DNA from: an uncultured SAR86 cluster bacterium
GTDB taxonomy: Bacteria; Pseudomonadota; Gammaproteobacteria; Magnimaribacterales; D2472
Reading direction: 5' to 3'
Length of the DNA stretch: 64,000 bases
Assembly (NCBI GenBank): GCA_902511575.1
Contig: CABXFU010000008.1
Location: 1 to 64,000 of the forward strand
Of this stretch, positions 58,631-64,000 are shown piece after piece (the first letter of the stretch is position 1; the number at the start of each line of letters is the position of its first letter). Made by a program: the position numbers and the translations under genes. Under the pieces are notes generated by a model. The model was not told the DNA's origin, ran no database searches, and saw nothing but the letters and a program-made list of their open reading frames with translations.

Positions 58631-59104
58631 TTATAATGTTTCTTGTTCAATCGCATGAAGCTTTATATCAAATGTTAGAACAGAGTTAGGAGGTATAGTG
58701 GGTCTGCTCTCTTTGCCATATGCTAGATCAGGATGAATAAAGGCTCTCCAAAAATCACCTTCTTGCATAAGGGAGATCACCTTTTGACATCCAGGAATTA
58801 ATTGTGAAAGTTGAATGGTTAAAGGCTCGCCAATCTCAATAGAGCTCCAAAATACAGAACCATCCATTAATGTTCCATGAAAATCTGCAGTAATGGTATC
58901 TTCAAGTTTTGGTTTAGATGTATTACTTTGAGATGATTCTAAAATCATGTATTGAAGGCCTGACTCAATTTCAACGACCTTAGAATTTAATAAATTCTTT
59001 GTCAGAAATAATTCACTTTGTTCTAAATTTATTTCTAGATTTGAAGATTTACTACACGCGGAGATAAAAATTACTATCGTTAAAAAGATAAATATATTTT
59101 TCAT
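58631..59104 (-). CDS. FKBP-type peptidyl-prolyl isomerase lipoprotein
   Basis: 157 aa. The N-terminal hydrophobic segment ends in a lipobox (FISAC, Cys about residue 17), so it is membrane-anchored in the periplasm. The FKBP domain follows: ESGLQYMILES, DTITADFHGTLMDGSVFWSS, IPGCQKVISLMQEGDFWRAFIHPDLAYG, IPPNSVLTFDIKLHAI. It lacks the N-terminal dimerisation helices of FkpA. It assists folding of exported proteins. It stands 50 bases downstream of the thiamin operon. Confidence 0.9.
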   Translation of the reverse strand: MKNIFIFLTIVIFISACSKSSNLEINLEQSELFLTKNLLNSKVVEIESGLQYMILESSQSNTSKPKLEDTITADFHGTLMDGSVFWSSIEIGEPLTIQLSQLIPGCQKVISLMQEGDFWRAFIHPDLAYGKESRPTIPPNSVLTFDIKLHAIEQETL

Positions 59105-59154
59105 CTTTTGATTATGTCAGAAATATAGCATCAGGTATCTCTGAGATTTTAGCT

Positions 59155-59925
59155 CTATGAAACCTTTGCAACAGAAATCTTCCAAATTTCTTCTAGATAC
59201 TCAATGAAATCAATCCATTGATTGAGTGTATCTATTTGAAAAAGATTGCTTCTAGATTTATAACCTTTTGACAGTTCTTTTATTTGGCTTTTATTTAATT
59301 TCAAACTCTTAACTAGGGAAGCTATGTCAAAACATGGATGATTGACTCCAGAATATTCCCAATCTAGAAAGTAGCATTTTTTATTCCAAAGCAGATTTCC
59401 TGGGTGTAAATCATTATGCGAAAGTACTTTATTTGTGGCATCTTGCAATAATTCATTGTAAAGGTTTAAAGCTTTTTTAAAAAAAATTTTCTCAGATGAA
59501 TCAACGAGCAAACTTTGATATAAAGACATTGAATTAGAGAATATATCAATAGAATTCTTAGGAATGGGATGACTGTGAAGAGAATAGAGACAGCTACCTA
59601 ATTGATATAAATCGTTTGCCTTAAATTTCTTACCAGTAAAAAGAGATTGTGTTCCAGAAATATACTCCCATATCAAGATGCCTGCTGAAATATCACTGTA
59701 AAGCACTTTAGGAGCTAGATCTAAATGACTGATATCCATGAGTAGATTCACTTCATGCTGCCGATCAATTGCTAGTCTTGAAGCAACCAAAAGATCGACT
59801 CTGATAACAGCCTTAACATCATTAAGAATACCCAAATAAACGTTTGAAATTGAGCTTGAAGATAATTCACGCTCTAAAATACACTTTCCAGGTATAGATT
59901 TAATTTTCTCAAGAGCTGACTGCAT
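59155..59925 (-). CDS. Thiamin kinase-like phosphotransferase (APH/choline kinase fold)
   Basis: 256 aa from the ATG at 59925 (AAAGAGA just upstream); the longer frame to 59964 would overlap the permease by 56 bases. LSHNDLHPGNLLW is the catalytic Brenner motif and FLDWEYSGVNHPCFDIASL the metal-binding DxE-type loop, as in ThiK, choline kinase and aminoglycoside phosphotransferases. Being third in a TPP-riboswitch operon after an outer-membrane receptor and PnuT-like permease makes thiamin the likely substrate, giving thiamin monophosphate and trapping it in the cell. The function is inferred from context. Confidence 0.8.
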   Translation of the reverse strand: MQSALEKIKSIPGKCILERELSSSSISNVYLGILNDVKAVIRVDLLVASRLAIDRQHEVNLLMDISHLDLAPKVLYSDISAGILIWEYISGTQSLFTGKKFKANDLYQLGSCLYSLHSHPIPKNSIDIFSNSMSLYQSLLVDSSEKIFFKKALNLYNELLQDATNKVLSHNDLHPGNLLWNKKCYFLDWEYSGVNHPCFDIASLVKSLKLNKSQIKELSKGYKSRSNLFQIDTLNQWIDFIEYLEEIWKISVAKVS

Positions 59926-60505
59926 TATTCTCTTTAAGCGCTTTACTCCATAAACGGAAACCAAATACTATTATTACTATATAGACTCCAAATAAACATG
60001 CTGTTAGCCAAAGATCTCTTGAAATAAATAATAGTATTGAAATAGAATCAATGACTAACCAATATAGCCAATTTTCAAGCAATTTTTTTGCAACCATATA
60101 GGTTGCAACTACTGCCCCCCAAGTCACTAAAGCATCTAAGAATGGAAGAGCTGAATCAGTGAATAAGCGAAGCAAAGTACCCGAAAGAAATGACAGCATT
60201 AATATAATAAAAAGTGCAAAAAAATGATTTAATTTACTCCAGGTGTGTACGACAAAATTTTCTTTATTTATTGCTTCCTTTTTCCATTGTGACCAACCAT
60301 AAAAACCCATAAATACATAAAAAATTTGTAAATATGCCTCCATATATAAGCCCGCTGAACGCATAATAAAAAAATATAGGATGGAACTAATAATTCCTAA
60401 AATCCAGCATAAAATATTTTGTTTGACTGCTAAGATAAGATACAAAATAGCAAAAATAACCGCTGCTATCTCGAGCCAATTCTGAATAATATAATTAAAA
60501 ATCAT
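59909..60505 (-). CDS. pnuT: PnuC-family transporter, probable thiamin permease PnuT
   Basis: 198 aa with about six to seven transmembrane helices. The PnuC signature FYGWSQWKKE near residue 70 and DALVTWGAVVATYMVAKKLLENWLYWLVID in the second half are clear. PnuC proteins facilitate diffusion of nicotinamide riboside; the PnuT branch moves thiamin and is known from comparative genomics to sit under TPP riboswitches. It overlaps the receptor by 11 bases and the kinase by 17. Trapping by the downstream kinase would drive uptake. Confidence 0.88.
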   Translation of the reverse strand: MIFNYIIQNWLEIAAVIFAILYLILAVKQNILCWILGIISSILYFFIMRSAGLYMEAYLQIFYVFMGFYGWSQWKKEAINKENFVVHTWSKLNHFFALFIILMLSFLSGTLLRLFTDSALPFLDALVTWGAVVATYMVAKKLLENWLYWLVIDSISILLFISRDLWLTACLFGVYIVIIVFGFRLWSKALKENNAVSS

Positions 60506-62600
60506 ATCTCACTGAAAGGCCGACGTGTCTTGGATCGCCGTGTCGTTCATATAATGTATCTTTGAAGTCAGGCGCCTCATTTCCAAAATAAAATCCTCTT
60601 ACCGAATAATATTCATCAAAAATATTTCTAGCCCAAATGGAATATGTCCATCCTCCAATCAAATAATCAAAATTTATATTTGTTAGCGAATATGATTTAG
60701 ATTGGTTGTTATGCGAATCAGAATAATAAAAGCTACTTTTACCAACTGCATCTAAGGATAATGATGCTCTATTTGTAATGGACCAATTCATTCCAAACGC
60801 ATAACTCTTTTTAGGCGCGTGCGCTTGCGCCCTGCCCTCAAGATCAGGCCTAGATTTCCAATTATTAATCTCAGTTCTTAACAAGCCCAGTCTTGCAAAA
60901 AAATTAAGAGATTCTGTAAGCTGCATATCAATATTGAGTTCTAATCCCTTGTTTGTTCCTTCAGCTGCATTTTGCGTTAAGAATGAAAAGGTATTCGGGT
61001 CTGTTGGATCAACTTGAGTGGAAATTAGAACTTGCTGATCTTCTCTATCAGAATAAAAAATTACTGCAGCGATATTTGTCTTTGCATCAAAAAGCTGAGC
61101 GTTAAAACCAACTTCATAATTTGTTAAAAATTCTGGATCATAATATAGATTAGTATTTTTTGACTCTGGAGCTAGCCCAAGATTTAGATTAAAGCCGCCT
61201 TGATTAAATCCCCTTGCAACACTAATAAATATATTTGCAACATCACTTAAGTTTTTGTTCAGTGATATTTTTCCGCCAGACATCTGGTCAGTGGGATTAA
61301 ATGACTCTCCAAATGAATCATAATAATTTGATTGATAATCCTCCCACCTAGCTCCTATAGACAGCTTGGTAAATTCGTCTAAAAAGTAATCTATGTTGCC
61401 AAATATTGACAAATTATCTGAAGAAAAATTACTTGAAGATGAGGATTGGCTTCCATATGGACCAAAAGGATCCGATGGATCGCCATAAACTCCATCATCA
61501 TTCTTAAAATTAACTTCTTTTACATCAAAATAGCTGATACCAAGAACCCACTCGGTATTTCTATTTGAATTGAAATTTAGTTCATCTGAAACCAATCTCA
61601 ATTCTTGACTAAAGGTCTCTCTATCTCTCAATGTTTCTGAAAAATAATCATAGGTATAAGGTGCATGTGACTTAGCATTACCCCAATCCGCATCATAGCT
61701 AAGAACTACATCCGTATCTGTGATACTGGTGATGCTCTGAAACTCATATCCGGCGAAGCCATGAAAAATCTTCATGCTATAAGCATTCATTTTTTGAGAA
61801 TCCATACCTGGTCTATCCGAAAGAGTATTTAAACTTCCATCGATGGTCCAAATATCTGCTGGATCATCTAAATCTATTTGAGTTATGAGAAATTTAAGTG
61901 TTGTTTTATCTCTTAATTTCCAATTAATTTTTAACCTATATGTGTCTTCATCTTTTTTTGAAGTATTGGATTTACCTAAAAATAAATTCTTTCTAAATCC
62001 ATCTGAGTAATCGCTCCTTAATGCCACCCGGTAAGTAATATCTTGATTAAATTGTGTGGGACCTCCAAATGCAATTCCTGCATTGCGGGTTCCATAAGTT
62101 CCCAAAGTAATTTCACTCGAACCCTCAAATACTTCAGTTGGTTCTTTTGTCTTTATATAAATTAGCCCAGCTAGAGCATTTGAGCCTATTCTAGATCCCT
62201 GAGGTCCTCTATGGACTTCGATTTGATCTACATCAAAAGTTGTTGCAATGCCTCCTTGGCCAGAGTAATCAATATCATCAATCAGAAATCCTACTGCTGA
62301 ATTGGGGGTTCTCTCATATCCAGATCTTTCTCCAATGCCCCTAATTTGAAAATGTCTTGCCCTGGAATCACTTGCAGCAAAATTAAGGTTTGGTACCAAA
62401 TAAGAAAGATTTTCAAAATGCTTGATTGGTTGTGATTCTATAATTTGATTATTAAGAATGACAATGCTTGAGTCTTCTTCAAGAACATTTATTTCGCGCC
62501 AGTCTCCTTTTACAATTATTTCTTCAATGTCCTGAGAGAAGCTGGCAATGCTAAGAAAAATGAAAAAAAATGAAAAAAAAGTATTGTTGATGATGTGCAT
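60495..62600 (-). CDS. TonB-dependent receptor, probable outer-membrane thiamin transporter
   Basis: 701 aa. A signal peptide is cut near SFSQ, followed by a TonB-box-like EEIIVKG, a plug domain (FQIRGIGERSGYERTPNSAVGFLIDDIDY, VEVHRGPQ-type IEVHRGPQGSRIGSNALAGLIYIKT), then a long beta-barrel ending in GLSVRYDF. A TPP riboswitch occupies its leader, and pnuT and a kinase follow with overlaps, so thiamin or a thiamin phosphate is the expected ligand. GGAGG lies five bases before the ATG, inside the riboswitch's 3' end. Confidence 0.9.
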   Translation of the reverse strand: MHIINNTFFSFFFIFLSIASFSQDIEEIIVKGDWREINVLEEDSSIVILNNQIIESQPIKHFENLSYLVPNLNFAASDSRARHFQIRGIGERSGYERTPNSAVGFLIDDIDYSGQGGIATTFDVDQIEVHRGPQGSRIGSNALAGLIYIKTKEPTEVFEGSSEITLGTYGTRNAGIAFGGPTQFNQDITYRVALRSDYSDGFRKNLFLGKSNTSKKDEDTYRLKINWKLRDKTTLKFLITQIDLDDPADIWTIDGSLNTLSDRPGMDSQKMNAYSMKIFHGFAGYEFQSITSITDTDVVLSYDADWGNAKSHAPYTYDYFSETLRDRETFSQELRLVSDELNFNSNRNTEWVLGISYFDVKEVNFKNDDGVYGDPSDPFGPYGSQSSSSSNFSSDNLSIFGNIDYFLDEFTKLSIGARWEDYQSNYYDSFGESFNPTDQMSGGKISLNKNLSDVANIFISVARGFNQGGFNLNLGLAPESKNTNLYYDPEFLTNYEVGFNAQLFDAKTNIAAVIFYSDREDQQVLISTQVDPTDPNTFSFLTQNAAEGTNKGLELNIDMQLTESLNFFARLGLLRTEINNWKSRPDLEGRAQAHAPKKSYAFGMNWSITNRASLSLDAVGKSSFYYSDSHNNQSKSYSLTNINFDYLIGGWTYSIWARNIFDEYYSVRGFYFGNEAPDFKDTLYERHGDPRHVGLSVRYDF

Positions 62601-62685
62601 GCAATTCCTCCGCCATTATTGTATGGATCAGGTTCAAAGGGTTTCAATACAGATCTCAGGTTAGAAAAACCACCCCTTTGCAATT
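62600..62685 (-). ncRNA. TPP riboswitch (THI element)
   Basis: Read on the minus strand the leader has GGGGTGG, then CTGAGAT (62659-62653), then CCCTTTGAACCTGATC (62641-62626), and a 3' part ending GGCGGAGGAATTGC. These are the conserved THI-box elements in order. The closing helix pairs TGCAA (62682-62678) with TTGCA (62604-62600), so it includes the first base of the receptor ATG and borders the GGAGG. Ligand binding should therefore block translation initiation directly. Confidence 0.95.
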
Positions 62686-62727
62686 AGATTTTATAATATT
62701 TGAATTTAGCTTTAAAAGATACAGCTT

Positions 62728-64000
62728 CTATTCATCAGTGAGGTTGTTTTGATAGGTCTCAGTTAGCGCCATAACCGAAAATAACGTCAGCAATGAGGCA
62801 AAAGCTATATACACAGACACCCAAAAAATACCATAGTTGTTCCACAGGAAGGCGGCAATTGTTGGAGCGAATGCTCCTCCCAATATTGCACCAAACTGAT
62901 AACCAAGGGTTGCACCTGAATATCTTACCTCTGTTGAAAATAACTCAGTAAAGAATGCTGCTTGTGGCCCATACATCATGCCTACAAATATTAAGCCCAT
63001 AGTAATAGCTAAAACTATCAGCCAGAAATTACCAGTATCTACAAGTGGGAATATGGCAAAAGCCCACAAGCCAGTGAATATTGCTCCAGCCATAAATATA
63101 CCTTTTCTTCCGTGTCTGTCAGAATATGAAGAGAATATAAACTGACATGGAACCATAATTGCTGATGCAATTAATACTGCGGCTAACATGTCATCTCTGG
63201 ATATTTCTGCGCTTGATACGCCATATGCAAGAAGGAAAGCTATTAAAATATAAAACGTTACTTGAATTGAAAGAAAGGCCCCTGCAGCTAATGCTATTCG
63301 CTTTGGATACTTTTTAATTGCCTCCAATATAGGAGATCGTTGGACCGCTTGATTATTATCTTCATGAACTTCTCTCATTGCCTGCAACTCCTTAAAGGCT
63401 TTTGTATCCTCCAGATTTAACTGAATATACATACTAATGCCAATTAAAATAGCACTTGCAAGAAACGGGATCCGCCACCCCCAAGAATAAAAAGATTCTT
63501 CAGAAACAAGCGAGCTTGTAATGATGAATGCAAGATTAGCTAGAATAACGCCAACTGGTGCACCAGCTTGGGCAAAAGCTCCATAATACCCTCTTTTATC
63601 TGATGGAGCGCTTTCAGTAACCAGTAACATGGCTCCGCCCCACTGGCCGCCAATCGCTAGCCCTTGAGCAAATCTCAACGAAGTTAATAAAATTGGGGCA
63701 GTAACTCCAATCATTGCATAGGTTGGTAAAAGCCCAATCAATGTGGAAGAGACACCCATTAAAATTAACGCTATGACTAAAGTTTTTTTTCTGCCCACTC
63801 TATCGCCATAATGACCAAAAATAATTCCTCCAATAGGTCTTGCTATAAAGCCTGCGGCAAAAGTTAGTAGAGATAAAATCAGTGCGGTTGAGGGAGTTGC
63901 TTCACCAAAAAAGGCAGTAGGGAATATTAATGCTGCTGCTGCCCCATAAAGGAAAAAGTCATACCATTCTATGCTTGTTCCAGCTAAAGCGGTCAATGCC
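62728..64000 (-). CDS. MHS-family MFS transporter (partial, 5' end beyond window)
   Basis: At least 424 codons, open to the window edge. GTSIEWYDFFLYGAAAALIFP, ARPIGGIIFGHYGDRVGRKKTLV and RFAQGLAIGGQWGGAMLLVTE are the signature of the metabolite:H+ symporter family (ProP, ShiA, KgtP relatives). About twelve membrane segments; the C-terminus ends near LTETYQNNL. The TTG at 63996 is unlikely to be the true start because the coding frame continues upstream and relatives have residues before this point. The substrate is unknown. The riboswitch follows its stop after 42 bases. Confidence 0.88.
   Translation of the reverse strand, partial: ALTALAGTSIEWYDFFLYGAAAALIFPTAFFGEATPSTALILSLLTFAAGFIARPIGGIIFGHYGDRVGRKKTLVIALILMGVSSTLIGLLPTYAMIGVTAPILLTSLRFAQGLAIGGQWGGAMLLVTESAPSDKRGYYGAFAQAGAPVGVILANLAFIITSSLVSEESFYSWGWRIPFLASAILIGISMYIQLNLEDTKAFKELQAMREVHEDNNQAVQRSPILEAIKKYPKRIALAAGAFLSIQVTFYILIAFLLAYGVSSAEISRDDMLAAVLIASAIMVPCQFIFSSYSDRHGRKGIFMAGAIFTGLWAFAIFPLVDTGNFWLIVLAITMGLIFVGMMYGPQAAFFTELFSTEVRYSGATLGYQFGAILGGAFAPTIAAFLWNNYGIFWVSVYIAFASLLTLFSVMALTETYQNNLTDE

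Overview
The window is an AT-rich, very gene-dense stretch of a gammaproteobacterial chromosome. It has many 1-41 bp gene overlaps, only one gap over 300 bp, and no insertion sequences, prophage or CRISPR. The leuS-lptE-holA, rsfS-rlmH-mrdA-mrdB and parC/parE gene sets are gammaproteobacterial. The compact layout, two TonB receptors, thiamin scavenging and a cytoplasmic GH3 enzyme beside a sugar symporter suggest a streamlined marine lineage of the SAR86 type. That assignment is inference and was not tested by any search.

Layout. 1-5.2 kb (+): 3' end of accC, leuS, a conserved protein, lptE, holA. 5.1-11.9 kb (-): the cell-elongation cluster rsfS-rlmH-mrdA-mrdB-mltB(LysM)-dacA-dat, inverted relative to leuS-holA compared with E. 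coli, with no nadD or rlpA. 12-18.4 kb: PGPGW membrane protein, CurA-like reductase, LON-domain protein, mpl, PPi-type phosphofructokinase, DUF2244 protein, argD. 18.4-22.6 kb (-): parE-parC. 22.7-26.1 kb: tolC with a good promoter and operator-like palindrome, mutM, coaD, small genes. 26.1-31.4 kb: divergent katG/oxyR, SnoaL-like protein, LLM oxidoreductase, TSUP permease. 31.4-37.2 kb: glycoside module of GH3 beta-glucosidase, a Gfo/Idh-aldo/keto reductase fusion and a GPH symporter. 37.3-41.3 kb: alpha/beta hydrolase, TerB-like protein, exported amidohydrolase, tesB.

41.4-47.6 kb (+): orphan cobS-cobT, then a palindrome-controlled di-iron ferritin-like protein, a secreted beta-helix protein and a diheme cytochrome. 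This is the least explained gene set in the window. 47.7-53.3 kb: Bax-inhibitor-like protein, small membrane protein, M1 peptidase, type II pantothenate kinase, aroK, MBL hydrolase, tRNA-Ala(UGC). 53.4-53.7 kb: a gap with a nested, highly self-complementary element that may be a structured RNA. 53.7-56.4 kb (-): doxX and a Fur-box-preceded TonB receptor. 56.5-59.1 kb: a 53-aa UbiK-like protein, a nucleotidyltransferase-cupin fusion with an unusual start, a small membrane protein with a desaturase, and an FKBP lipoprotein. 59.2-62.7 kb (-): a TPP riboswitch heading a thiamin uptake operon (TonB receptor, PnuT-like permease, kinase). The window ends inside an MHS-type MFS transporter.

The best leads are the CobST/di-iron/beta-helix/cytochrome set, the 17-bp palindrome shared by tolC and the di-iron gene, the structured element at 53.6 kb, and the nucleotidyltransferase-cupin fusion.
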